Shown here: positions 17,710 to 26,360 of the stretch, piece by piece
How the letters are laid out: each line of letters begins with the position of its first letter
Position numbering within the stretch: the stretch's first letter is position 1
DNA from: JABDQA01 sp963824415
Lineage (GTDB): Bacteria; Desulfobacterota; Desulfobulbia; Desulfobulbales; Desulfocapsaceae
DNA length: 64,000 nucleotides
Assembly (NCBI GenBank): GCA_963824415.1
Contig: CAWGPM010000003.1
Span: 1 to 64,000 of the forward strand
Reading direction: 5' to 3'
Translations under genes and position numbers: made by a program
Notes under the pieces: generated by a model
Database searches by the model: none
Told to the model about the DNA's origin: nothing
What the model saw: only the letters and a program-made list of their open reading frames with translations

Positions 17710-17808
17710 ATGATTGAAGCACTGGGCTGGACTGCGATTTTCGGGCTTATAGGAGTTGTGGCGCTGATGGCGGCGGTCTTAATACTTGACTATATGGGGA
17801 AAATCTGA
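17710..17808 (+). CDS. 32-residue single-span membrane protein
   Basis: Short frame ATG 17710 to TGA 17808 with GAGG 7 bases before the start. The product (MIEALGWTAIFGLIGVVALM, then AAVLILDYMGKI) is one hydrophobic helix with a charged C-terminal end. It has the look of small accessory subunits of transporters or oxidases, but no such partner is adjacent; a MITE copy and a cytidylate-kinase-like gene on the other strand follow. Coding status is plausible, function unknown. Confidence 0.45.
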   Translation: MIEALGWTAIFGLIGVVALMAAVLILDYMGKI

Positions 17809-17869
17809 TTGATCCGATGGTCTCCCACCAGATAGTATTTATTCAGCTAAATAAGTTGCTTCAAAATAA

Positions 17870-18016
17870 AGGCTCCCTTGAAAAATTGTCTTTTCGCCCT
17901 AAGTCTGCGTTGCGCGCAAAAAATTTATCCTCGGAATATTACTTATATGGTTGCGGTAAAATTTTCACTGGCGCCTTGATTTTTGAAGAAAATCCTAATT
18001 TTGCAAGGTACCCTAA
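17870..18016 (+). repeat. MITE-like element, copy C (diverged)
   Basis: About 147 bases related to the 143-bp elements at 47.4 and 49.8 kb: GGCTCCCTTG end, then TTTTCGCCC, TTTATCCTCGGAATATTA, GGTAAAATTTT, GCCTTGATTTT and a TTTTGCAAGG end. Same orientation as copies A and B but clearly older, with many substitutions. It lies just after the 32-residue gene and before the end of the kinase-like gene. Confidence 0.75.
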
Positions 18017-18057
18017 AATCTAAAGACAAACAGACTGACAATTTCATGCCTCAGATG

Positions 18058-18855
18058 CTATTCCGCTGGTGCACCATCACCGCAGGTGAGTTTTATTATT
18101 CCTTTGATTTTCAAAATGGCTTTTTCACATGCCTCCTTAATTTCGGGGAGCAGGCCTGACCCTGACAGACAGGCTATTCCGTTTTGTACAACCAGATCGG
18201 GCTTCTCCAGTCCAGCAACTTCCAGCATTACCGCTTTCGCTTTCTGAGTTAACGCAAGATCAATTAATTCTTCAGTCATTTGAGCGCTTTTCTTGAACTC
18301 TTCAGAGCAAACCGTACACATGATCATCTGGACACAATTGTTCAGTGTCATTGTCCGAGTATTCAGAACCATGTCGTAAAGTTCACTGTCGTCCCAGTCG
18401 GAATGAAAGTAGGTGTGAATATATCCGGATGAGTTATAGTCGCTTTGTTGAATGATCCACTGAACATTTTTCTTCTCATTTCCCTTCTGCTCCATTAGCC
18501 GGCTTACTCTTGTTGCATATGGTGCGATTACTCTGATATGCAGGATCCCTGGAATATCCTTCAATATTACCTGAGACCCTCGACCGACAATTACAACATT
18601 TCCTTTGGCTGCAAATTCATAGACGGCGGCCCGAATTAAATACTCGAACATATTTTTCTGTATGGAAAGATGCTGCAATAATGATGGATTTTTTTCATCG
18701 TAATTATCAACATCAGATGCTGAAAATCCATGTTCCGAGAGGACCGCACCGATTTGAGATTTTTCGATTCGGTCGTACCCCAGTTTGTCGGCTAACTCCC
18801 TGGCTATTTCATTGCCAAGGCTTCCTATCTGTTTGGAAATTGTGATAATGGCCAT
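18058..18855 (-). CDS. Cytidylate kinase-like family protein
   Basis: 265-residue P-loop protein of the cytidylate-kinase-like group. MAIITISKQIGSLGNEIARE is the N-terminal block, where the Walker loop is degenerate (SKQIGSLG). NVVIVGRGSQVIL near residue 80, the HIRVIAPYATRVSRLM helix and YNSSGYIHTYFHSDWDDSELYDMVLNT are typical of these proteins in Deltaproteobacteria. A C-terminal region from about residue 200 (VMLEVAGLEKPDLVVQNGIA, then LSGSG) looks like a small BON-type fold. Nucleotide kinase activity on CMP is not certain; many members are signalling-like. No operon partner. Confidence 0.85.
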   Translation of the reverse strand: MAIITISKQIGSLGNEIARELADKLGYDRIEKSQIGAVLSEHGFSASDVDNYDEKNPSLLQHLSIQKNMFEYLIRAAVYEFAAKGNVVIVGRGSQVILKDIPGILHIRVIAPYATRVSRLMEQKGNEKKNVQWIIQQSDYNSSGYIHTYFHSDWDDSELYDMVLNTRTMTLNNCVQMIMCTVCSEEFKKSAQMTEELIDLALTQKAKAVMLEVAGLEKPDLVVQNGIACLSGSGLLPEIKEACEKAILKIKGIIKLTCGDGAPAE

Positions 18856-19021
18856 CGTTTAGCCCTCCTTCTGAGGTTTAGGAATTTTTTCTTGGCCATA
18901 ACAGTAAATGAAGGCCGCCACGAAGCATGAGAGACTAACACACTATTTTTTGGCCTTTATCCGAGTAGCGATGAACATGGAATGCATAATGCCAATCCTC
19001 CAATAAAAGTTTGCACTCTCT

Positions 19022-19047
19022 ATGACAATTTTTCAAGGCAGCCTTAA
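19022..19047 (-). repeat. MITE-like element, copy E (one end only)
   Basis: 26 bases (GACAATTTTTCAAGGCAGCC with flanks) matching the left end of the MITE family in reverse orientation, as in copy D. No other part of the element is present. It lies in the 18856-19344 gap, which otherwise holds promoter-like AT-rich sequence for the divergent kinase and cytochrome genes and nothing else I recognise. Confidence 0.6.
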
Positions 19048-19344
19048 ATCACTGATTTCAAATCATCGTGGTGAGACGCATGGGGATAACATAAACACTA
19101 AGATTGACAATAAAATGATACGTTGTGGTCATTGGGATTAACATGCCCTTACATGTTCAGCTTTAATTCCACCCTTACCAGGTGTGGTTGTCAAATCGGT
19201 CCATTTTCATGCTATGCAAAAAGATCGTGTGACCAGTTCAGCCGGGCAAATAAGCTGCGGAAGATTTGATTGCTGAGAAAAGTTGGTTAACCTATAGATA
19301 GAGCTTCAGCACTGAAATCGAAGTATGCCAGGAGCAAAATTCTT

Positions 19345-20466
19345 ATGAGGAAGATGACTAACTTCCCGCTTCGATACGGGCTGTACATTATTCTCACCTG
19401 CTCTTTGTGGCCCTCTATCCTTTGGGCTGTTGATAATTTCGAATGTTTCGAATGCCATAGCGATGAAAGTCTTACCAAGGAAAGCACCGACAACATATTG
19501 CAGGCAGCGTTAACAGAGTCTCTGTATGTGGATGAAGACAAATTTGAGAAATCGATTCATAACATTAACGGCATTACCTGCGTAGATTGTCACGCTGATA
19601 TTGCAGAGCTCGATTGGAATGAGGAAGTGCCCCACGCGCTCTACTTGGAAACGGTGCGCTGCGTCAGGTGTCATGAAGACTCAGGGGAAGAGTTCAAAAA
19701 CAGTGTTCACATGAAAATGCGGACGAAAGGCATAACCATGACCTGCTATGCCTGCCATGGTTATCATTATGTACAGCAAATGGAAGGAGCTTCAGTCGCT
19801 GAAAGGACAAACAGTATCTGCCTGAAGTGTCATAACCCTAACCAGTTTCATGATTGGCTGCCTTCAGGTGATGTGCATTTTGCCCATGTGGAATGCGTTG
19901 TCTGTCATGCCCCCGACGTACCGCGACATATCGATCTCAGATTTTATGACCTGCTCACAAAGAAATTTTATACACGTGACGAACTTCTTGAAATTATTGG
20001 CATTGATTTCGATAAAATAATAAAAACGATTGATAATGATAAAGATGAAATTATTGACATGAATGAGTTCGATGACCTCTTTTTCATGCTCAAGCAAAAA
20101 AATATTCGCCCCATCCTGCGTGCTGAACTCGTTGCAGATATTAACTCCATTGCGCACCAGATATATAGAGAATCTGCCCAGAAAACCTGTGAGAATTGTC
20201 ATGCATCTCATTCACCATATTTTAACGCGGTTTCCATAATCCTGACCAGGGCTGATGGCACGGTAGAACGGTATAATACCGACCGGGCGATTCTTGAAAG
20301 TTATTATGTAAGCCATTTTTATCTTCTGGGCGGCACCCGGGTGAAACTTTTGGATAAGTTAGGGCTGCTGATCATTGCTGGCGGAGCTTGTACCGCATTT
20401 GTACATATCATTATCAGGGTTTTGACTATCAGGCTGCGCCGAAGAAAAAAAGAGAATCACAATTAG
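19345..20466 (+). CDS. Heptahaem c-type cytochrome with an EF-hand loop and C-terminal membrane anchor
   Basis: 373 residues: a signal peptide, then seven CxxCH haem sites (CFECH, CVDCH, CVRCH, CYACH, CLKCH, CVVCH, CENCH), with a canonical EF-hand calcium loop at residues 230-241 (DNDKDEIIDMNE) between the sixth and seventh haem. A C-terminal transmembrane helix (LLIIAGGACTAFVHIIIRVL) with an Arg/Lys-rich cytoplasmic tail follows. It should face the periplasm and pass electrons to or from the cytochrome b encoded 45 bases downstream, so the pair forms a quinone-linked electron conduit. The distal redox partner is not in the window. Calcium binding is inferred from the motif only. Confidence 0.9.
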   Translation: MRKMTNFPLRYGLYIILTCSLWPSILWAVDNFECFECHSDESLTKESTDNILQAALTESLYVDEDKFEKSIHNINGITCVDCHADIAELDWNEEVPHALYLETVRCVRCHEDSGEEFKNSVHMKMRTKGITMTCYACHGYHYVQQMEGASVAERTNSICLKCHNPNQFHDWLPSGDVHFAHVECVVCHAPDVPRHIDLRFYDLLTKKFYTRDELLEIIGIDFDKIIKTIDNDKDEIIDMNEFDDLFFMLKQKNIRPILRAELVADINSIAHQIYRESAQKTCENCHASHSPYFNAVSIILTRADGTVERYNTDRAILESYYVSHFYLLGGTRVKLLDKLGLLIIAGGACTAFVHIIIRVLTIRLRRRKKENHN

Positions 20467-20510
20467 TTCCTGTGAAAATCATACTTCTCTTTATATAGGG
20501 AGGTTCCATC

Positions 20511-21134
20511 ATGACGAATGGAAAGCTTATATATATCTATCCACTACCGGTGCGGGTATGGCATTGGATCAATGCATCTGGTTTCGTTCTTCTGATTCTT
20601 ACAGGCTTCCAGATTAGATATGCTGAAATGTTAAATTTTATGACTCTTCCCAACGCGATTGCTCTTCATAATTATGTGGGATTTGCAGTCATTGCCAATT
20701 TTTTCATCTGGCTTACCTATTATTTGGGTTCCGGCAACGTGAAAATTTACATTCCTGACCCGCGCAACTTGCCAGCTCTTACCCGAAAACAGCTGCAATA
20801 TTATGGATATGGTATCTTTGTTGGTAAACCTAATCCACATGTTGTGACTCCGGAAAACAAATTTAACCCGCTCCAACAACTGGCATATCTTGCAATTATG
20901 TTTGTGTTTCTCCCTGCTCAAATGATGTCGGGGCTCTTTCTCTGGCAGATTAAAAAATATGAGGAATACATCAACCTGCTGGGAGGTATCAAGCTTCTGG
21001 ATACCATTCATGTCCTGTTGTTTTTCTTGTTCACATCATATCTTTTTATTCATTGTTATCTTGCAACACTGGGACACACTCCACTGGCACGTTTTAAAGC
21101 CATGTTCACTGGGTATGAGGAACATAGCGAGTAA
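20511..21134 (+). CDS. Membrane cytochrome b (b561 / hydrogenase-type)
   Basis: 207-residue di-haem cytochrome b of the thiosulfate-reductase/Ni,Fe-hydrogenase b-subunit type. Four membrane spans carry candidate haem-ligand histidines: RVWHWINASGF (span 1), ALHNYVGFAV (span 2) and DTIHVLLFFLFTSYLFIHCY (span 4). GGAGG lies 7 bases before the start. It probably exchanges electrons between the menaquinone pool and the heptahaem cytochrome encoded just upstream. Confidence 0.9.
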   Translation: MTNGKLIYIYPLPVRVWHWINASGFVLLILTGFQIRYAEMLNFMTLPNAIALHNYVGFAVIANFFIWLTYYLGSGNVKIYIPDPRNLPALTRKQLQYYGYGIFVGKPNPHVVTPENKFNPLQQLAYLAIMFVFLPAQMMSGLFLWQIKKYEEYINLLGGIKLLDTIHVLLFFLFTSYLFIHCYLATLGHTPLARFKAMFTGYEEHSE

Positions 21135-21796
21135 TCATTACCCCAAAGCACTCAGACGGGGGAGGTTCGGAATGCTCTGAGCCCTAAAAGGAAATAGACA
21201 TGGAACTTACCGGCGTCGAAATCTGCGCCGGCCTGCAGCAGATTATCTCTGAAAAATGATAACTTATCTCATTTTTAACGTCTCGGTTCTTAATTCTGGT
21301 TGTGTTTCTGCAAAATCGAATTGCGTTTCTGCAAGCATAGATAATTGCCCCTGCGGAGGATCATTTTATATCATTAAATCTATTGGTTGCAGACAGTAGT
21401 TTAAACTCGATAACAGGCAAGCGACCAAAACGAGGCTCGGAGAAATCCATCAATTTCGATCATTGCCGATTTTATTTTCAAGATAACAAGCACCAAAATC
21501 GCAATCACATGATATAACTAACTGGAATTTCTGTTTTTAGCAAAAACAGATATGTAAAAATCTACTCCCGCAGTCTTTTTTCCCGCAGCAGTATCCAGTT
21601 CAAGCACCGCCAGAGTCGTTTCCTCTTCATCGTGCAATTTTGCAATACATGTTATCCAGGTATCAACTTACTTTTGACATAACATATTGATATTAAGATT
21701 AAAAACACAAGAACCGATTTCAGGAATATATCGTGCAGCAATAATTGTAACCAAACCATCTTATGTCCTCAAATCACAATAGATGGGAGGTCCGTC
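21135..21796. other. Gap after the cytochrome operon
   Basis: About 660 bases. An AAGGAAA site at about 21188 precedes a 19-codon frame at 21200-21259 (MELTGVEICAGLQQIISEK), which may be a relic or leader. I see no further gene. GGGAGG for the next gene lies at its right edge. Confidence 0.35.
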
Positions 21797-22201
21797 ATGA
21801 GTGAATGGTTAATTTTTCTGGCAATAATCCCCTTATCCTGCATATACCTGACAAAGGATACGTATATAAAAAATAGGTTTATGTGGTATGGGATCTCTTT
21901 GGGAATGGTCATCGCGCCAGTAAGTTTCGGTCTGATTCAAATGACTTATATCCCTATCCTCGGTAAATTGTTAGGCTTGATTGGCGTTATTGTCAATCTG
22001 ACGCATGGATCTGTCGGATTCATATGCCTGTTAGGAAGTGGGGTGCTAGAGACCAACGCAGCAATCAATGCTGTTGATCTTATTATGATCAACGTTTTTA
22101 ACGGTGTCCTTTTTGCCTACATCTATGGCTTAATCGGATACGCTGTAGACAAAAAACTGGCAAAAGGAAAAGGGAGCGTGCTGGCGTTGAGGACGCCTTG
22201 A
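21797..22201 (+). CDS. Small integral membrane protein, unknown
   Basis: 134-residue protein with about four hydrophobic helices (about residues 3-18, 29-52, 56-80, 97-118) and a basic C-terminal tail. GGGAGG lies 6 bases before the ATG, so expression is likely. I do not recognise a family. It sits between the cytochrome pair and a convergent PAS/sigma-54 activator, which may regulate it. Confidence 0.6.
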   Translation: MSEWLIFLAIIPLSCIYLTKDTYIKNRFMWYGISLGMVIAPVSFGLIQMTYIPILGKLLGLIGVIVNLTHGSVGFICLLGSGVLETNAAINAVDLIMINVFNGVLFAYIYGLIGYAVDKKLAKGKGSVLALRTP

Positions 22202-22370
22202 CAGATCGCTGCTAATAAATAATGACTTCGCCGATGCTGTTTTATCGTTCAGTGAACTGGGTGGTGGAGCAGCGTTTTTTTACCTGTCCAACCAACCCGG
22301 ATATTTTCTTTGAGTGGCCGTCAAACTTAACGGGATATACTTTTCTCCTGCAAAGATGGTTGCGAAGCAA

Positions 22371-23717
22371 TTAGCGCCGCTTGATGCCGTATTTTTTCAT
22401 CTTTCGCCATAAAGTGCTCGGATGGATTGACAGGTAGGAGGCAGTGGCGGTCATGTTCCAGCCGAGTTTGTCCAGTGCAGTTATAATCGTATTTTGTTCA
22501 GAAGTGGCAAGTGGCTTTGCAGACGGACGCCCTTCGCTTGCATCTCTTCTCTGACTGCCATTAATCAATTCTTTGGGGAGATGGTCCAACTCGATGATAC
22601 TTCCATGACAGAGAATGAAGGCATACTCGATAAAGTTTTCCAGTTCCCTGACATTACCCGGGAAATCATATTTCATAAATAAATCGAGAACTTCACGGGA
22701 TACGCCTTCGATCTGCATACCCTTGATTATATTGAATTTGTTGATGAAATTCTCTACCAGAAGCGAGATATCCTCACGGCGGCTAGACAGTGGTGGCAGG
22801 TAAATCTTAACAACATTGAGACGATAGAACAGGTCTTCGCGGAATTTTTTCTGGGCAACCAGATCGGCAAGCTTTTTATTCGTTGCTGCAATGATCCGAA
22901 TATTTGCCTTAACAGTTTCCATTGAACCAAGCGGTTCATATTCCATCTTTTCCAAGACCCGCAACAATTTCATCTGCAAGGCACTGGAAATGTCACCTAT
23001 TTCGTCAAGCAGGAAGGTGCCGCTCTCAGCCAGTGAAAGGCGGCCAGGTTTGTCGCGTTTGGCTTCGGTGAAGGCACCTTTTTTATAACCGAAAAGTTCG
23101 GACTCCAGCAGGGTATCCGGCAGAGCTGTGCAGTTTAAAGCGACAAACTTGCCGGTACGTTCACTCAGGTCATGTATCGCTTTTGCAAATAACTCCTTTC
23201 CAGTACCACTCGGCCCCTCTATCAGAACGGTACTGTTGCTTTTCGCTATGTCCGGCAAGATGTCAAGAATCTTTCTGATTTCACTGTTCTTGGAGATAAT
23301 GTCGCGGATGGAACATTGTCCTTCAATTTTCTTGCGTAAAAACTCCAGTACGGAAATGTCCCGCAAAGTCTCCACGCCACCGATAACCTCTCCGGATTCA
23401 TTGCGAACTACCGAAGCACTGATTGTCACAGGTATCTGTTGACCATCGCTTCTGACAATAGTGGTTTTCCTTGAAATTTTTTCTTCTCCAGTCTGCATGC
23501 TTTCCTTTAAAAAGCATTTCATCTTGCATTGAGCACTGCTGCCGCCTAACACTTCGTAACATTTTTTCCCGATAGCCTGATCAATCTTTACGCCGGTTAG
23601 CTTTTCAGCTGCACGATTGAAATAGGTGATATTCTGCTCGCAGTCGATGGTGAAGATGCCATCTGCAATGGAATCGAGAATAATATTATTCCAGTCCTGA
23701 TCACTTTTTGTAATCAC
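22371..23717 (-). CDS. PAS-domain sigma-54-dependent transcriptional activator
   Basis: 448 residues in three parts. A PAS sensor (about 1-125) contains cysteines in CYEVLGGSSAQCKMKC, a cluster common in anaerobe PAS domains. The AAA+ domain (about 140-375) has Walker A GPSGTGKE and Walker B GTFLLDEIGD. A Fis-type helix-turn-helix lies at the end (MTATASYLSIHPSTLWRKMK). The sigma-54 contact loop reads GAFTEA where GAFTGA is the standard, an unusual but perhaps tolerated change. It lies convergent to the membrane protein gene and may control the nearby cytochrome genes. Confidence 0.92.
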   Translation of the reverse strand: MITKSDQDWNNIILDSIADGIFTIDCEQNITYFNRAAEKLTGVKIDQAIGKKCYEVLGGSSAQCKMKCFLKESMQTGEEKISRKTTIVRSDGQQIPVTISASVVRNESGEVIGGVETLRDISVLEFLRKKIEGQCSIRDIISKNSEIRKILDILPDIAKSNSTVLIEGPSGTGKELFAKAIHDLSERTGKFVALNCTALPDTLLESELFGYKKGAFTEAKRDKPGRLSLAESGTFLLDEIGDISSALQMKLLRVLEKMEYEPLGSMETVKANIRIIAATNKKLADLVAQKKFREDLFYRLNVVKIYLPPLSSRREDISLLVENFINKFNIIKGMQIEGVSREVLDLFMKYDFPGNVRELENFIEYAFILCHGSIIELDHLPKELINGSQRRDASEGRPSAKPLATSEQNTIITALDKLGWNMTATASYLSIHPSTLWRKMKKYGIKRR

Positions 23718-24210
23718 AGCAGCCCCCAGAGCAATGCGGGATAACCTGCGCTAACACCGATTTACTCTCGTATAATTATATCATGAATAAAAATAGAGAA
23801 GATAGAACTATTGGTTGAACACGGCGGCTGATTTTCTTCTTATAATCTTAACCATAAGGTAGCCATAATTTTTCAAATCGCGTGTCCGACTCCAGGGTCG
23901 AAAGTATTTCCATAACAAACTTCGTACACCGAATTTGTTTTTTGGGTCAACGATCCTTCCGATGAGCTATTCCCTGATTGGTATTAAACTATTTGTTTTT
24001 GTCTCACAGGATCTGACGCGAAGCATATATTCAGGTCTTGAGGCTAGTTATCATGCTGCCCAGGCTCAGCAGACAGACAGTTGCAGCGATGAAAACAGTC
24101 GATGGTCACTTAAAGATCCGTGCTTTCTCCTTCATTCCTTCCATTTTGAGTTGCCTTAGAATCAATTGAACCAGTCCCTTTTTATTGACAAAATCAATTA
24201 TTTGGTTATC
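23718..24210. other. Divergent promoter region between the two regulators
   Basis: About 490 AT-rich bases between the sigma-54 activator and the IclR regulator, which are transcribed away from each other. A 74-codon plus-strand frame is present but not protein-like. I see no repeat or hairpin. Confidence 0.35.
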
Positions 24211-24241
24211 TCTATATATAGATAATATGTCCATATATGGA
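24211..24241. promoter_or_regulatory. Paired palindromes upstream of iclR-type gene
   Basis: Two perfect 12-bp palindromes, TCTATATATAGA (24211-24222) and TCCATATATGGA (24230-24241), have centres 19 bases apart, about two helical turns. They lie before the preferred start of the IclR regulator and are good candidates for an autoregulatory operator bound by a dimer of dimers, as is usual for IclR proteins. Confidence 0.5.
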
Positions 24242-24280
24242 GATATGTCCTCCAATTTTTCTTTTGGACTCAACACGTAT

Positions 24281-25051
24281 ATGAATCCTCTTCACAAAGT
24301 ATTTTCAATCCTCGAAACAGTGGTTGCTAGTCAAAGTGAAGGTGCCACCTATTCCGATATAATCAAAGCTTCAAATCTGCCAAAATCGACAGTTCATCGT
24401 CTTCTTAAAGACCTTACCCAGCTTGATTATCTGACGCATGATTATGGAACGAAAAGATACTTTGGGAGTCTCAAGTTAGCCGCACTCGGCGCCGAGGTTA
24501 TGGCACATTTTAGTTTGAGCACCCATGTGCATCCCTACCTTATAAAACTTCACCTGGAAACAGGCCACACAACTAATCTAGGGATTCGTAATGGCACTGT
24601 TGGTGTTTTTGCTGATAAAATTCAATCAAAAGACTTTGGCATTAAGTTATTTTCAGAGATAGGCAAGGCCTTCCCCCTTCATTGTACAGGGCTTGGTAAA
24701 ATACTTTTAGCCTTCTCCCCTGAAGACATTTTAACGACACTACTCAGTCAACCGCTCGAGGGATACACAGATCGAACCCTCACGGACCCACAACTTCTTC
24801 AGACGGAGCTATCCCTGATACGGGAGCGGGGCTACGCGCTCGACAATGAGGAAATCACCAAGGGAATCATGTGCGTTTCGGCACCTGTGTTCGGTTTCAA
24901 TCAGGAGTTGCAGGGAGCAATTAGTATTGCCTTTCTGGCTGCTATTGAGAATGAACGATCGATCGACAAGGAAATATCAGCGATTCGAAAATATGCTGCT
25001 TTGATATCTGAATCGCTCAGCAGCATGGGGCTTGAGCGACAAGTCATATGA
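24281..25051 (+). CDS. IclR-family transcriptional regulator
   Basis: About 256 residues from ATG 24281: winged helix (HKVFSILETVVASQSEGAT, then SNLPKSTVHRLLKDL) and a C-terminal IclR effector domain (HCTGLGKILLAFSP, RERGYALDNEEITKGIMCVS, SIAFLAAI). An open frame extends upstream to 24185 but would place the operator-like palindromes inside the gene and has no better ribosome site. No start has a strong Shine-Dalgarno sequence. It precedes the uronate genes in the same direction, and IclR-type KdgR proteins control these in other bacteria, so KDG or a related uronate is the likely signal. Confidence 0.88.
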   Translation: MNPLHKVFSILETVVASQSEGATYSDIIKASNLPKSTVHRLLKDLTQLDYLTHDYGTKRYFGSLKLAALGAEVMAHFSLSTHVHPYLIKLHLETGHTTNLGIRNGTVGVFADKIQSKDFGIKLFSEIGKAFPLHCTGLGKILLAFSPEDILTTLLSQPLEGYTDRTLTDPQLLQTELSLIRERGYALDNEEITKGIMCVSAPVFGFNQELQGAISIAFLAAIENERSIDKEISAIRKYAALISESLSSMGLERQVI

Positions 25052-25206
25052 ATGACAACATTAGTCGGAGGAAGAAATTCGTGCCGAAGTAAGCAACCGG
25101 TAGATCTGTCTGGCAAACATGTCTGAAACAATACAGGACGAGGATCTACTAAAGAGGTAACGTGCATGGAGCGTATGTGCTTCAAACCACATCAAGGAGG
25201 AGAGCT

Positions 25207-26193
25207 ATGAATTATCTGAAAAAGGTTACACTTGCACTTGCTGCAGCTGCACTTGCTGTAAGCTTTACCGTTTCGGCCCAGGCCAAGGAATGGCGCGGCT
25301 GGAACATCCACGTGGCCGGCTACCCGAACACGGTGGCAATGGACAAGTTCGCCGAGCTCCTGAAAGAGAAATCCGGCGGCAAAATGACGGTCAAGATGTA
25401 TCACGCCGGAACCCTGGGCAGCCAGCCGGATGCCATCGAACAGGTGCGTACCGGGGCGCTTGAGATCGGCAACTTCAACCTGGGACCGCTGGGCCCGATC
25501 GTGCCTGAGGCAAATGTTGTTTCCCTGCCTTTCATTTTCAAGGACGTCGACCACATGTGGCGGGTACTCGATGGCAAAGCCGGTGATATGATCAACGAAG
25601 GCATGTCCAAATACGGTATCGTCCCGCTGGCCTGGTATGATGCCGGGGCACGCTCGTTCTACAACTCCAAGAAGCCCATCACCAAGCCCGAAGATGTAAA
25701 AGGCCTGAAGGTCCGGGTCATGAACAACGACCTGTATTCCGGCATGATTGCAGCCCTGGGCGGCAATCCCTCCCCGATGGCTTTTGCAGAAGTTTACCAG
25801 TCCCTGAAAACCGGCGTGGTCGATGGCGCGGAGAACAACTACCCGTCCTATGAGTCAACCGGTCATTTCGAGGTGGCTCCTTATTATTCCAACTCCCAGC
25901 ATCTGATCATTCCCGAGACCCTGTGCATCAATACCGAGGTGTACAACTCCCTGTCCCCGGAAGATCAGGCAATCCTGAAGGAAGCAGCTCAGGAGTCGGC
26001 CATACTGCAGCGCAAGCTCTGGAAGGAGCGGGAAATCGCCAGTAAGGAAAAAGTTGAGGCAGGCGGATCCACGGTCAATGAGATTCCTGACAAGAGTGGA
26101 TTCCAGGCAGCCATGAAGCCGGTTTACGACAAATTCCTGGCTGACAATCCTAACCTGAAACCGCTGGTCGAGATGATCCAGAACACGCCGTAA
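25207..26193 (+). CDS. dctP: TRAP substrate-binding protein, uronate locus
   Basis: 328-residue DctP-family periplasmic protein with a signal peptide ending near VSAQA. Typical blocks are PDAIEQVRTGALEIGNFN, GLKVRVMNNDLY with the conserved arginine, and FAEVYQSLKTGVVDGAENN. AAGGAGGAG is 4-5 bases before the ATG at 25207, choosing it over upstream ATGs. Next to kduI and kduD it should bind a uronate or unsaturated oligouronate product. Unlike the other TRAP genes in the window it has no dctQM partners; a hairpin and kduI follow directly. Its coding sequence is also noticeably GC-richer than the flanking iclR and kdu genes. Confidence 0.92.
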   Translation: MNYLKKVTLALAAAALAVSFTVSAQAKEWRGWNIHVAGYPNTVAMDKFAELLKEKSGGKMTVKMYHAGTLGSQPDAIEQVRTGALEIGNFNLGPLGPIVPEANVVSLPFIFKDVDHMWRVLDGKAGDMINEGMSKYGIVPLAWYDAGARSFYNSKKPITKPEDVKGLKVRVMNNDLYSGMIAALGGNPSPMAFAEVYQSLKTGVVDGAENNYPSYESTGHFEVAPYYSNSQHLIIPETLCINTEVYNSLSPEDQAILKEAAQESAILQRKLWKEREIASKEKVEAGGSTVNEIPDKSGFQAAMKPVYDKFLADNPNLKPLVEMIQNTP

Positions 26194-26210
26194 AACTTGT
26201 TTTATGAATA

Positions 26211-26252
26211 ATCACCGGTGGCCTTGCTCCTCATTCAAAGGTCGCCGGTGAT
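26211..26252 (+). terminator. Hairpin after the orphan dctP
   Basis: Arms ATCACCGG (26211-26218) and CCGGTGAT (26245-26252) enclose a 26-base loop, followed by CGATTTTCG. Probably a terminator or attenuator that keeps the binding protein transcript separate from kduI. The word CCGGTGTCCTTGCTG recurs about 100 bases on, as if the spacer had been partly duplicated. Confidence 0.5.
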
Positions 26253-26360
26253 CGATTTTCGAGTTTAGGGCATTGACCATTGCCAGTTGAGACGAGTATG
26301 GCCGTCCGCCGGTGTCCTTGCTGAACAAAATTCATTCTGAAATACACAAGGGGAAGAAAT

